Assembly: GCF_945859705.1 (NCBI RefSeq)
Contig: NC_079135.1
Span: forward strand, 21,950,501 to 22,014,500
Source of the DNA: Episyrphus balteatus
Taxonomy: Eukaryota; Arthropoda; Insecta; Diptera; Syrphidae
Reading direction: 5' to 3'
Length of the DNA: 64,000 nucleotides
Numbering within the stretch: the stretch's first letter is position 1; every line of letters starts with the position of its first letter. The notes under the pieces were generated by a model. That model saw only the letters and a program-made list of their open reading frames with translations, did not search any database and was not told the origin of the DNA. Both the position numbers and the translations under genes were made by a program. Below, piece by piece: positions 1 through 22,522 of this stretch.

Positions 1-330
1 TGATTTTTTCCCAGACCCTCATGCCCCATATAGCAAAATCTAACTTTCCCGTACTATTGAAATACTTTTTAGGGCGTCTGGCAGAGGGTAGGCTGAAACA
101 AAACTGGCTTAAACTTACATTTTCTAAATCAGTAAAAGGCAGAGAAAGTTAATATTTGGCCATCATATGGTTACTCTAAACAAAAAAATATTATTTCAAT
201 TTTATAAGAAAAAAACAGAAACTAGGTGTTTTTTCTATGGAAAAACCTATTTGGGAAACCTTTAAGGGCGTCTGGCAGAGGGAAGGCTGAAAAATATCTG
301 GCTTAAACTTATATTTTCTAAACCAGGAAT
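1..330. repeat. Satellite-like repeat, left flank of the retrotransposon
   Basis: The motif GGCGTCTGGCAGAGGG followed by AGGCTGAAA occurs at about 72 and 267, and again in variant form at about 5119, 5269, 5428 and 5568 on the far side of the retrotransposon. The sequence ending at 330 (AACCAGGAAT) corresponds to GACCTGGAATAGACATAG at about 5316, an unoccupied copy of the same site. This is therefore one repeat block interrupted by the element. No coding potential was seen. Confidence 0.7.
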
Positions 331-549
331 TCAATTTTCAATTTCAATTTATTTATAACCAGTGTACAAGTAAGACTTAGTCTTTTATAGTACTTAACAA
401 TGTGGATAATAATATAATAATATATAGTAAATATAACACACAATTTCAATACAAATCAGTGGCAAATACAAATTTTTTTTTTTTTTTTTTTTTTGATAAA
501 AATAGTAATTCAAAAAATACAATACTAAAATAATAGTTACTTCAAGAAA

Positions 550-591
<42 letters not shown>

Positions 592-650
592 AAAAATATA
601 TTATTAACCTGTTTAAATTTTATTTAAATAATCCAAATATCAAAACTACC

Positions 651-3539
651 TTAACGAAAATGAACAGTTATTGCATTCTTAAAGTTAGTTGTTCCAATTA
701 TTCTCTTAATGTTAACCGGTAGAGAGTTCCATAGTTTTGTTGAATAGACGATGAATAACCGTGAAGAATTCAAGTAGTTACAAGTTGGTACAAGAAGATT
801 AGTTGTTCTTACAGATTGCGCGAATTGAAGTTTATTATATAAATAAAGAGGTGTTCTATTTTGAATTATTTTGTGTAATAATCTACAACATCTTGCATCA
901 AGATATTGCTGCAGAGTGCAACCAAGGACTAGTTGATGATAATGAGAAATATGTTCGTGTCTGCGCAGGCCATATACATATCTTATCATATCGTTAAAAG
1001 CAACTAGTAGCTTATGTTGCGAATGCGAATCAGGCTTACAATATACTACATTAGCGTAGTCAATAAGAGGCACAAGTAATGTTTTTATAAGTCTAAGCTT
1101 TGTATTCACAGGAGTTACGGTAGAGAATTGCCAAAGTTTACGTAGTCCAGCATAGATTCTTCCAACTATGTAGTTGATGTGATTTTCAGCTGAAAGCGTC
1201 CTATTGATTTTAAATCCAAGACTAGTAACCGTATCTACAAAACGAAGCTGTACTAAGGATAGGTAAACGGGTGGCAAAAATGAAGTATCCATATGCTTTT
1301 TAGATATTGCTATAAGTTGGGACTTATCCGGATTAAGAGTGAGACCATTGTTAAGAGTCCAAGTGGATATTGCCTCTAGATCTTCATTCATTCTACAGAT
1401 CAAATCTTCCTGCAGACCAAGCGGCCGAGATAGGTATATCTGTAAATCATCTGCATATAAATGTAGACGTACATTTGAACATACATTCGGGAGGTCATTT
1501 ATAAAAATACAAAATAATAAGGGTCCTAAAATAGAACCTTGGGGTACACCCATGTGTAGGTTCAAAGAATCAGATTCTTCTTGGCCTATTCTTACTTTTT
1601 GGCAGCGATTATACAAATAACACCTAATAAGGCACACAGCTCTATCATGAAAGCCAAAATAAAACCTAAGTTTCTTGCAAAGTAATTCATGGTTTACTCT
1701 GTCAAAAGCCTTTGAGAAATCAAGCAAACAAAGAACAGTAAGATTTGCCAGATCATATTCAAGTCTAATATCATCTAGGACTTTGATCATAGCTGTTTGG
1801 CAGCTATGATTTTCACGAAAACCAGATTGATACGGTGATAGTAAATTAAATGTTTTAAGATGACTTGATATTTGTGATGCTAGAATTTTCTCAAAAACCT
1901 TTGACAGGCAGGGAAGGATACTTATAGGACGAAAATCAGAGCACGAACTAGGATTCGATTTTTTGGCTACAGGGACAACTTTAGCAATTTTCCAGCTTTC
2001 TGGAAATGATGAGGAAGCAATGCAGAAATTAAGCAATTGTGTGAGGACACCCAACAGGTGTGATATTATCATTTTAATGAAGCATATTGGCACACCATCC
2101 TCACCAAGAGCATCAGACTTTATTGAACGAATGCTTTCTAAAACCTCAAGTTCAGAGACGGAAACAAATTCAAACACATTAGACGGACCACAATGAGCTT
2201 GGCCGTTAGGCACAAAATCCAGGTTTTGAAGGTCTCTCAATATAAAAGTCTTATTCAATTCATTAGGATCAGGGTACTTATGAACAACCTCTTTTTTTCC
2301 GATACCAATTGAGCGAAGATTACTCCAAAGCTTGCCAGATGATTGTTTTGTATCCAGCTTGGACATGAAAAACCGTTTTTTGGCCCTCCGAGTCGCATAA
2401 GTAGCATCATTTCTTGCACGGCAGAATAATTCCCAGTTTTCAGTGCTAGGGTTTAGCTTCCATTTTGCATAAGACTTTCTACGTTTCTGTATTGACCTTT
2501 GAACATCAGTGGTAAACCAGGGACAATTTTTGCTACGAACTGACACGGTTTTAATAGGAACATGTTTATCATATAGTTCAAGAACCAATGACTGAAAATA
2601 GTCGACTTTATCAGTAGAGTTGACGAAATGTTGGCATAAATGCCAAGGCGACTCCATCGCATCAGCTTGAAGCGCAAGATTGTCAACTGATTTCAAATCT
2701 CTAAATTGGAAAGTAGAGGGAGTTGGTACACGTGAGAAGTCAAGATTGTAAGTGCAGAAAATAAGATCATGGTCAGATATTCCATCCAATGACAATTGGT
2801 CTTGCAAGAAAACATTTGATAAGTCAGAGACAATCATAAGATCAAGAAGACTAGGTTTTGAGTTAGGGGCAAAGCGAGTCGCATAACAGTTTGAAACATA
2901 GAGCCCTTTGCTTGCAATTTCATCTCTTAATTGCTTGGCCCGAGTGTCTGAAAGCAAGAGATCTGCATTGAAATCACCACAGATTATAATGTGTTCATAT
3001 GAAGCAGAGAATTGTTGTAGAGCTGAAAAAAGGGGATCTGGAGAAATGCTTCTATTTGGATTATAACACACACCCAAAATAGTTTTAGTACTGCCATCAC
3101 TTACCTCTAAAATTAGAAACTCAATACCATTATTCGCTGATTTAACAAGAACCTTACTATTAAGGGATGAATTGCAATAAATTGCCACCCCACCCCCAAC
3201 TGTGTCTGTTATTCTGTCATTTCTGATTAGATTATAATTACTTATATCATATGAACTACTGGGAGTATCTGGTCTAAACCATGTCTCAGTAATACAAATA
3301 ATGTCTACACCTGATTGGTCAAACACATGTTTAAGAAAATCTAACTTATTTATATTAAGGCTACGAGCATTAATGCAACATACTTTGAAACCTTCACGGG
3401 CATTTGAAAGTATTTTAACAACCGATTTTACTGATAGACAGTCCATGCTTTCAAAATGAAACCATCCACCCAACAATGATTTGAAACAATCAACAAAAGA
3501 AGAAAAACTATGACAAAAACAAAGAATAAAACAGTTCAA
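651..3539 (-). CDS. Retrotransposon ORF2: endonuclease / reverse transcriptase
   Basis: This 962-aa product supplies target-site nicking and target-primed reverse transcription. Residues ~50-270 form an AP-type endonuclease: the INARSL start, the ITETWF motif (conserved Glu), CGDFNAD, and SDHDLI near the end (catalytic Asp-His). Residues ~330-440 are a basic linker. Residues ~500-770 are the reverse transcriptase, with WKIAKVVPV, the SDFRPISILP motif, DFSKAFDRVNH, MGVPQGSILGP and the catalytic YADD box. The C-terminal part has the LGFKI and LWNSLP blocks typical of CR1/Jockey-group proteins. No RNase H domain and no zinc knuckle are evident. The annotated ATG is the first in a long open frame; a start near residue 32 is also possible. 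It sits 169 nt downstream of ORF1. Confidence 0.93.
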   Translation of the reverse strand: MNCFILCFCHSFSSFVDCFKSLLGGWFHFESMDCLSVKSVVKILSNAREGFKVCCINARSLNINKLDFLKHVFDQSGVDIICITETWFRPDTPSSSYDISNYNLIRNDRITDTVGGGVAIYCNSSLNSKVLVKSANNGIEFLILEVSDGSTKTILGVCYNPNRSISPDPLFSALQQFSASYEHIIICGDFNADLLLSDTRAKQLRDEIASKGLYVSNCYATRFAPNSKPSLLDLMIVSDLSNVFLQDQLSLDGISDHDLIFCTYNLDFSRVPTPSTFQFRDLKSVDNLALQADAMESPWHLCQHFVNSTDKVDYFQSLVLELYDKHVPIKTVSVRSKNCPWFTTDVQRSIQKRRKSYAKWKLNPSTENWELFCRARNDATYATRRAKKRFFMSKLDTKQSSGKLWSNLRSIGIGKKEVVHKYPDPNELNKTFILRDLQNLDFVPNGQAHCGPSNVFEFVSVSELEVLESIRSIKSDALGEDGVPICFIKMIISHLLGVLTQLLNFCIASSSFPESWKIAKVVPVAKKSNPSSCSDFRPISILPCLSKVFEKILASQISSHLKTFNLLSPYQSGFRENHSCQTAMIKVLDDIRLEYDLANLTVLCLLDFSKAFDRVNHELLCKKLRFYFGFHDRAVCLIRCYLYNRCQKVRIGQEESDSLNLHMGVPQGSILGPLLFCIFINDLPNVCSNVRLHLYADDLQIYLSRPLGLQEDLICRMNEDLEAISTWTLNNGLTLNPDKSQLIAISKKHMDTSFLPPVYLSLVQLRFVDTVTSLGFKINRTLSAENHINYIVGRIYAGLRKLWQFSTVTPVNTKLRLIKTLLVPLIDYANVVYCKPDSHSQHKLLVAFNDMIRYVYGLRRHEHISHYHQLVLGCTLQQYLDARCCRLLHKIIQNRTPLYLYNKLQFAQSVRTTNLLVPTCNYLNSSRLFIVYSTKLWNSLPVNIKRIIGTTNFKNAITVHFR

Positions 3540-3708
3540 ATATTCAAAAAAAAAAAAAATAAACAGGCTTTACAAGAACACAAATAAAATATAAAGAGAG
3601 AAAATAAAAATAAATAATATGTTTATGTAAATATTCTTCGAAATGAAAATAAGTATCTACCTAAATAAAATTAAAATAATATGATGACAGCTCCGCTCCT
3701 GGTGACAT

Positions 3709-4905
3709 TCAAATTTGCGGCACATTTATAGTTGAGAGTGTACTCGATTGAATCTTAATTTCAGTATCATCGCTGCTCTTTTTTACAAAAATGAAACCAT
3801 TCTTCGATCGGACTGAGAATAAAATTCCTTCTCTTCTTAATTGAAGGGCATGACGCATCAATGCACTGTTTTGTGGTGTTAAACTTTCATTAATGTAAAT
3901 GCGGCGGTTCCAGGTGTTAGTGTCAGTTGTGTGTGGTAAATCTTCATTGCTAAATAGCTGGGAGACGGTCAAACCTTTGTTTATTTGGAAAGCAGTGAGT
4001 AGTGCTTTCTTTTCTGCAGGGGAAGACAATCTAATCAGCAACGGGGCTTCACAATTGTCTCTCTGATTTTGGGAGCGCAAGCGAAAAGCATCAAAATGTG
4101 GAGTTAGTGTGTGTTGGAGTTTATTTGCTATTTGTTTAACAAGATCGACTGGACTCTTGTTTGATGTGAGTGGTAATCCACTAACAATTACATCACTAAG
4201 CCGTTGTTGACGTTGAGAATCATCAAGTTGGTCTCTGATTTTCTCGTTTTCTTGTCTCAATGCATAAATGTCTCTTTCACATTGCTCCACACGGCTACAT
4301 AAAGCTGTTATTGTGTTATTAATCTCATCTTTCATATTTTGTTCAAAAATAGAGAGCAAATTTTTGAATTTTGCTAAGAGGTTCGACTCAAACTCACGAA
4401 AATTTTCGGGCATGAGCATTCGACTGTTATTGTTTGTTGGTCTAGAATTAGATGTCGATGGAGATAATAATGACGTTCCAGATTGCTTCGGAGTGTGTAA
4501 ATAGTTTGGTAGGTTAGATTTAGTTTTAGATCGTGTGGAATCGCTTACTACCGGGCTATTAGACGAAACAGTACGAGACCTTGTGACGGGAGCTCTTGTA
4601 TTCTTAGTATTACTACCATTAGCTTTGCTGGTTTTACAATTGTTTGTGGTTCCCTTTCCAGGCTTAGTGGTGGCGGAGGCGGCTATATTGGATTCGGAAT
4701 TAGTTTTGGTTGCAGTGTCAGTTGCGGTTGCAGCGTGAGCGCCGGTTGGAGAGCCTGTCACTATAATAGCTGGGCTTTTGGGTGAGGGTTCAGTGGCAGG
4801 ACTTGTATTAGTAGTGTGGTCGGTGTCGGTGGAGAGTACGGTGGCGGGGTCTGTGTAGGTGGTGTCTGTTGTGTTAGTGTTAGAAATGTTCTCAGAGTCA
4901 GACAT
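3709..4905 (-). CDS. Retrotransposon ORF1: coiled-coil RNA-binding protein
   Basis: The 398-aa product should coat the element RNA and act as nucleic-acid chaperone for the ORF2 enzyme; this role is inferred from the family. Residues 1 to ~160 are Ser/Thr/Asn-rich, low-complexity and probably disordered. Residues ~165-235 carry heptad-like Leu/Ile spacing (coiled coil, through EQCERDIYALRQENEKI). This is followed by an RRM-like fold starting at SDVIVSGLP and a C-terminal block with INESLTPQNSALM and NGFIFVKK, a segment seen in many insect CR1-like ORF1 proteins and similar to the baculovirus FP C-terminal domain. No CCHC knuckles are present. The ATG lies close to the element's 5' end and the frame is intact. 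Confidence 0.88.
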   Translation of the reverse strand: MSDSENISNTNTTDTTYTDPATVLSTDTDHTTNTSPATEPSPKSPAIIVTGSPTGAHAATATDTATKTNSESNIAASATTKPGKGTTNNCKTSKANGSNTKNTRAPVTRSRTVSSNSPVVSDSTRSKTKSNLPNYLHTPKQSGTSLLSPSTSNSRPTNNNSRMLMPENFREFESNLLAKFKNLLSIFEQNMKDEINNTITALCSRVEQCERDIYALRQENEKIRDQLDDSQRQQRLSDVIVSGLPLTSNKSPVDLVKQIANKLQHTLTPHFDAFRLRSQNQRDNCEAPLLIRLSSPAEKKALLTAFQINKGLTVSQLFSNEDLPHTTDTNTWNRRIYINESLTPQNSALMRHALQLRREGILFSVRSKNGFIFVKKSSDDTEIKIQSSTLSTINVPQI

Positions 4906-5014
4906 GGTGAGTGTTTAAACAACAACAACAAAGCAAGATGTATTTACAGCACAATGATGAAATTTAATATTGATTTTAATTTTTTTTTATTGCGTATTGC
5001 GTTTTTTTATTGCG

Positions 5015-5620
5015 TAGACATAGAATTTTAATTTGTTACCATCATACGGTTATACCCAACAGAAAATAAGCTATTAGGTTTTTAATTAGAAAAATGCATT
5101 TCAAAATGCTTCAAAGCGGTCTGGCGGGGCGAAAGCTAAAAAAAAACTTCTGGTACCCACATTTTTGAAATCAGGGGATTTTTTATGATTTTTTTGTGTA
5201 TCATTTATTGGGGTAATACCTAGTAAAACGCCAAAAGTTGATTTTTGACTGCACTTTGGATGCGTCTGGCAGAGGGAAGGCTGAAAAATAGCTGGCTAAA
5301 AATTATATTTTCTAGACCTGGAATAGACATAGAATATTAATTTGTTACCATCATACGGTTATACCTAACAGAAAATAAGTAATCAAGGTTTTTATTAGAA
5401 AAATGCACTTAAAAATGCTTTAAAGCGGTCTGGCGGGGGGAAAGCTGAAAAAGAAACTTGCGGTACCCACAGATTCGAAATCAGGGGATTTTTTATGATT
5501 TTTTGGTGTATCATTTATTCGGTTATACCAAAACGCCAAAAATTGATTTTTTGCTGCACTTTGGATGCGTCTGGCAAGGGAAAGCTGAAAAAGATCACTG
5601 CCAGACTTGTTCCGTTAACA
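5015..5620. repeat. Satellite-like repeat, right flank (~310-bp period, ~150-bp sub-repeat)
   Basis: AATTTGTTACCATCATACGG starts near 5028 and again near 5338, giving a ~310-bp period. Within each period the CTGGCRGRGGGAARGCTGAAAA motif occurs twice, at intervals of about 140-160 bp. Short open frames at 5458-5740 fall inside the repeat and are not treated as genes. Confidence 0.7.
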
Positions 5621-6559
5621 TACTGTGGTGCATATCTAGATATGTGCACACTCGAATTTCGGTTATACCAAAACTGCCAAAATATGCTGTCGGCTCTCGG
5701 TCTAATCGTAAAAATACCAGGCATTAAAAGAAGTAATTAAAAAGGACTTGAAGTAATACAGTTTTGCAAAAGAAAACAACTTACAAATCTTAATTAGAAG
5801 TAATTCCAAAGTCATGTTACAAAACAAGTAAATACCTATTCATTTAATAAAACTTTATTCAAGTAGAAGCACACACCCCTTACGCATTATTAGAATGTAA
5901 ATTCTAACGCCAATTTATGTCATGCAATACATTTTTGTTGCGACTAAATGGAACGTCACATGCAATGGCTGTCACTCCATATGACATGTGGGTTGCATGT
6001 CACCTCTCTCTCGGTCATTATAAATTTAACTTAACTTTGTTGTTCTTTTTAGAAAACTCCACTCCCCCAAAATGAAAACAAGGTTATTCTTAGAAATGTA
6101 AAAAATATTTACATATAAAATATTGTAAGGTATAGAAATTTTGGGATAGTTCAAAGAGAACTCAAAGAAAATTTCCAACCACCAATCAAATTGAATGACC
6201 TTCCCTGTTTTGGATACCCTTCGACCATTTACCAATGTCTAATTTGATTAAGGGTTGCTTTAGACTTGTTCAGTTTTTTTTTTTTATGACATTTAACCTA
6301 TTATTATAGTCATCAATCATTTTTGTGTATTTCGTTTTTTTTTTTTTTTTCTAATGACCGTTTAGCATTTTAATGCTAACTGACACTGACACAGACGACC
6401 GTATCAAGGTTATTCAGCAAAAATTTATAAATGGATTTTTTACCTCCCTTTTCGTTACACAACCATTTAATTAGAGCTTTGTCAAATTTAAGGTGACTTT
6501 GGGCTTTAGGATGTATTCAAATTGGGAGGAAATAACAATCTATCACGTGTTAAACTTAC
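5621..6559. other. Intronic or downstream sequence, nothing recognised
   Basis: This AT-rich stretch with T tracts lies below exon 3 of the hnRNP C-like gene. No further exon of that gene could be identified here, so its 3' exons probably lie beyond the left edge of the window, past the retrotransposon. Confidence 0.4.
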
Positions 6560-18686
<12,127 letters not shown>

Positions 18687-18697
18687 CTGCAAAAAAA

Positions 18698-19813
18698 GAC
18701 AAAACAAAAAGAAATACGAATAAATAAAAACCAAAGATGAAAAGTGAGTAAGGACGAAGACAAATATATACATCAGTATAATCAAAAAAAAATCAAGTAA
18801 ATGGAAAAAGTATTTAGTGAACCCGCAGTTGGATTTTGCTTTTATTTTGCACTTATTTCTCGGAAAAAGGAGGAGGAAAATTCCTGAAAAAGGGATTCCA
18901 TGGAAATATCCATCACTATTCGGAATGAAATCTGCGAGGTTTTTCTGCTTTAAGTCGGATTAAGATGACGGAAAACAACAAAACGCGCCCACCACATAGA
19001 GGAGAGTCGAGTCCTGAGAGAGACCATCATCAGACAATAGAAGAGGAGAGTACTTCATATAATCGCCACAAAATAAACCATAGCTTGATTGTTCGCTTTT
19101 CTCTATATTCGTTTTGTTTATTGTAGATAGGCTCATGTTGGGCGCCATTTTTACTGTCCAACTAAATCGGGAAAGATTTTTTTTTTTGTGTTGTTTTTGG
19201 TTTGGATATGATGTGATGAGGGAGAGCCATCCAGAGCAATTGAAATAAGCGCCAGGACTCTATGGAAATTTATTGTTATTATTATTATTTTTTTGCATTT
19301 ATTCCATTTCTGTGTGTGGAGTATTGTTCTGGGTTATGTAGGAAAGTTGGAATAAATGATGAATTCCATTCAACTTCGGTATTACTTTATTTCATACAAA
19401 AAAAAAAAACATGAAATTGTTTTTCTTGTTCGTTTTCGATTTCGTTTTATCTTTTTTTTGTTTTTGTTTTATTTTATTTATTTTTTTTTTTGTGGATAAA
19501 AGCTTTAAATAAATTAATCAAAATTTTAATCGTTTTTTTAAGAATTTTTTTTTTTTTTTTAAATCAAAATTACAATATATTCGACGAGGAGTAAAATTTA
19601 ATTTTCCATTACATTAAACGGGAATTTTCTGAATTTTATTTTTGTTTATATAAATTGAAAACAGAAGAGCAATATAAATAATTTTAAACATGGTGAGATA
19701 ATGGAAGCTATTAAGGTTTAAGAAGGGTGTTTAAAAAATTATGGGAATTTTAATATATTTTTAATTTATGTACGTTTTCAAAATTTGTGTTGGAAATAAT
19801 AAAATGCAGACTA
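18698..19813. other. Likely first intron and promoter side of the hnRNP C-like gene; nothing decisive
   Basis: This mixed sequence has a moderately GC-rich patch at about 18940-19160. That patch could hold a 5' non-coding exon, but no TATA box or clear initiator was found. T tracts follow at 19440-19560. Confidence 0.25.
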
Positions 19814-20725
19814 ATTTTTATTTGGGGCAAGTTTAGAATTCCGAAAAAAGTCGAACTCGAGATAACAATTTTCAATTACATTACGATGATGGAGAATTCC
19901 AAAAAAGTGGGATCGGTAATTCTTTCTGTAAGTACGAGCTACAGTCTAAACTACGGGAGCGATTTTTTTCAAACTTGGTAGTAAACAGTTTTGGGTGATT
20001 CCCTAGAATTTTTTTAGGACCAAAAATATCATTATTTATCTGTCGTATAACGGAAATAGAAAAATTAACTTTTTTTCAAAAACGACTTTAACGATTTTTA
20101 TTAAAAGTTTTATGTGTAGTGTAACACATAATTGCCTCCTTTTGAAATAGAAAAAAAATTGTATCGTTATTTACGGTAGGTACCTGCCATAGAACGATTT
20201 TTTTTATCTATAAATTTCTCATAGGCGACAACGCGAATTGAAACCAAAATTTTTATACAGAAACATTAAAATTAACGTAATATGTATTTTTTTTTTATTT
20301 TGAATAAATAAATTTTATTGACTTTTAAAAAATATTTCAAAATTTTTTTTTTGAAAAATCAAGTTTGATCAAACTTTCAAAATTTCGTTCTTATGTGTTG
20401 AATAATATTGTCTTAAAAATGGCATACCAACTTTTTTTTTTTTGAAAAATATTAGAAAATTTTTTATATAAAAAAATAATTAAAACAAAACCGGCTCTAA
20501 CGATTTTCGAAAATTTTTTCTAAAAATTCTTTCTTATACAAGAAATTAAATGGCGCACTTGGTTCTGTGTAAAAGATCATTTAAAACTGTATTTTATTAG
20601 TTATAAAAACAGATTTTATTTTTTTTACAGTATTTTTATGAAATTCCTTAAAAATAATAAATTTTTAATTGACTCTATTTTTTTTTTTTTTTTTTTTCAA
20701 TAAAAAGCTTTAACAAAAGAGTCGT
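19814..20725 (+). repeat. Dispersed AT-rich repeat family, copy C
   Basis: It begins ATTTTTATTTGGGGCAAGTT and shares the ordered landmarks of the 28998-30043 copy: GAGATAACAATTTT, GATGGAGAATKCCAAAAAAG, GGGTGATTCCCTAGA, the GGTACCTGCCATAGAACG box and AATGGCATACCAA. It is diverged and has lost its right end. Confidence 0.6.
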
Positions 20726-21390
20726 GTATTTTATTTTAGACACTAGTCAAAATAATTGGAGTTTTCTTATTTTATTTCATTATGAATTTCTGAAATCTTT
20801 GTTAAGTTAAATAATTAGTACCTATTTGTATTAGAAAGTAGGTAAACGAAGTAGGTTTACAAAAAAAAAAAAAAATAACAAAAAAACAAAAAAACAAACA
20901 AACAAAAATGAAAAATACGAACATTTTTCTCTTTCACGTAATTCTTAATCCTCTGCTCACCTCTACTCCAAAAATCATGATTTCATAAAAAAAATTATAA
21001 ACTTTTTTGAGAGGTCGTTTATTAAATACTTCAAAATAATGTCTCTTAATTTCCAAGCTTGATCAACGGTCTTCTCCTTCCTTACTCTTGCATAATGCGG
21101 TTTAAGAAAAACCATTAAAAAAAAAAAACAAGTATACGCCAAAGTGCACGCGCACAATTTTGGACTAAATGCTAACAAATCCTTATCAAAATTAAATAAA
21201 TATTTGCACTCACTTGCATTCAAAAAATGTTCATATTCTTGAAGTCATGTTAATATATGAAAAAACAAAAAATTCTTTCAAATAAAAATTAATTTAAAAT
21301 TTAAAAGTATTTCTTTAACCTCTTAAATTCAACAAATTTTTAAAATACAGTTACACAACAAACATAAAATAAACAATTCAAAAATAACTA

Positions 21391-22522
21391 TCTATTATAT
21401 ATATTAAAGTTTGGTTTTGTGTACGTTCGCTAACCGGCCACACAGACTGACTCATTTTCTTAATTTTTTTTTGAAATCAAAGAGGCATAAGAGGAGAAGG
21501 CTTAAGGCAAAAAAAATTCAAGATTTTATGGGGTAAATAGGGGTAACACGACATTGAAAAAAGAGGCTATTTTCTAAACGGTAAGTCGTAAAGAGTTGAC
21601 TTTTTTTTAAAATGATAGACAAATTTATTCAATAGTTAAAAAAGGTATTGAAAAAATTTCAAAACCAAGTTGTGAGGGTTTTTTTGCAGTCATAGACCTT
21701 CGACAAAAGACTAATTAGAGGTACGCAAAATTTTGCACAGAAATTTGAGTTACATCATAAGAAAGATATTTAAAAAAAAAAATTAGGGGTCTAAAACGGA
21801 TTTTTTTTATAGGCCCTGTATTTTGAAATAAAATTTTTTGAAAAACAACCTAATTTTTAGGGACATTTTTGAGTAGTCTTTTATTTTTTTGGAATTTTTA
21901 AAAGTCTGCAAAAAATCTCAAATTTATAGGAAATATAGGTTTTAATCATGCGCATGAATGTACAAACTTTTGAATTTTTTAATCGATTTTTGACCGAATA
22001 AAAGGAAAAACAATTTTTTTTGTCCCAAGTTTTTTGGCCGTTTTTAACAGTTTTTTATTTTTATCTTTTTTTCTTCAACAGATAAATGAATGAAATTTAC
22101 AGTGTAAATAGATAATAGACAAGACTATATTTGTACAAAGTTTCAATTAATTTTGTAATGACAAATTTGAAATATCGGTAAAATAAAACTCTATTTTTCA
22201 ACACGTTACATCTTTTGATCTATAGCTTACAAAAATTTGATTTATCTTTATTGAGCATCCTGATAATATTACCTTTCATTTGATATATCACACATAACGC
22301 TACATTCACTACAAGCTTCACAATGGTAAATTAAAAAACTTAAAAAACGTTTTTAACATAGGCCACTTTTTTTTAAATTTTAAAAGTGAATATTTTTAAA
22401 TTAATTGGACGAACTTTTCAAGTTTTGATTTCCTTTTTGTATTAGGAATTATGACAAATTACAAAGTCGAAAATAGAAATAAATACAAGAAATGGCGGAA
22501 CGAAGTCCGCCGGGTCAGCTAG
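21391..22522 (+). mobile_element. Non-autonomous Helitron
   Basis: The 5' end starts TCTATTATATATATTAAAG directly after an A. The 3' end carries a 6-bp-stem hairpin (GGCGGA-ACGAAG-TCCGCC), a short spacer GGGTCAG, and CTAG, directly followed by T. A 5' TC, a 3' hairpin plus CTAG and insertion between A and T are Helitron hallmarks. There are no terminal inverted repeats and no target duplication. No Rep/helicase coding region is present in the 1.13 kb, so it would depend on an autonomous partner. Confidence 0.75.

Larger units (their letters stand above)
331..5014 (-). mobile_element. Non-LTR retrotransposon, CR1/Jockey-type, full length or nearly so
   Basis: The element reads on the minus strand: a short 5' leader (about 110 nt before the ORF1 ATG at 4905), ORF1, a 169-nt spacer, ORF2, and a 3' UTR of about 320 nt with long A tracts (T tracts on the plus strand). 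It ends in a short TTGAAA-type repeat rather than simple poly(A), a style seen in CR1/L2-like families. Insertion limits come from the flanking repeat: it interrupts a copy of GACCTGGAATAGACATAG, leaving AACCAGGAAT on the left and TAGACATAG on the right. No clear target-site duplication is visible beyond one shared T. Both ORFs are free of stops, so it is a recent insertion and possibly still competent. The exact 5' end is uncertain because of an ATTGCGT-rich stretch. Confidence 0.85.

Noticed and set aside
476..588. Long T runs near 473-494 and 552-587
   Set aside because: They are A tracts of the retrotransposon 3' UTR seen from the other strand, not a separate feature.
803..2196. Plus-strand frames within 803-2196
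   Set aside because: Antisense to the retrotransposon ORF2, which has clear endonuclease and RT motifs on the minus strand.
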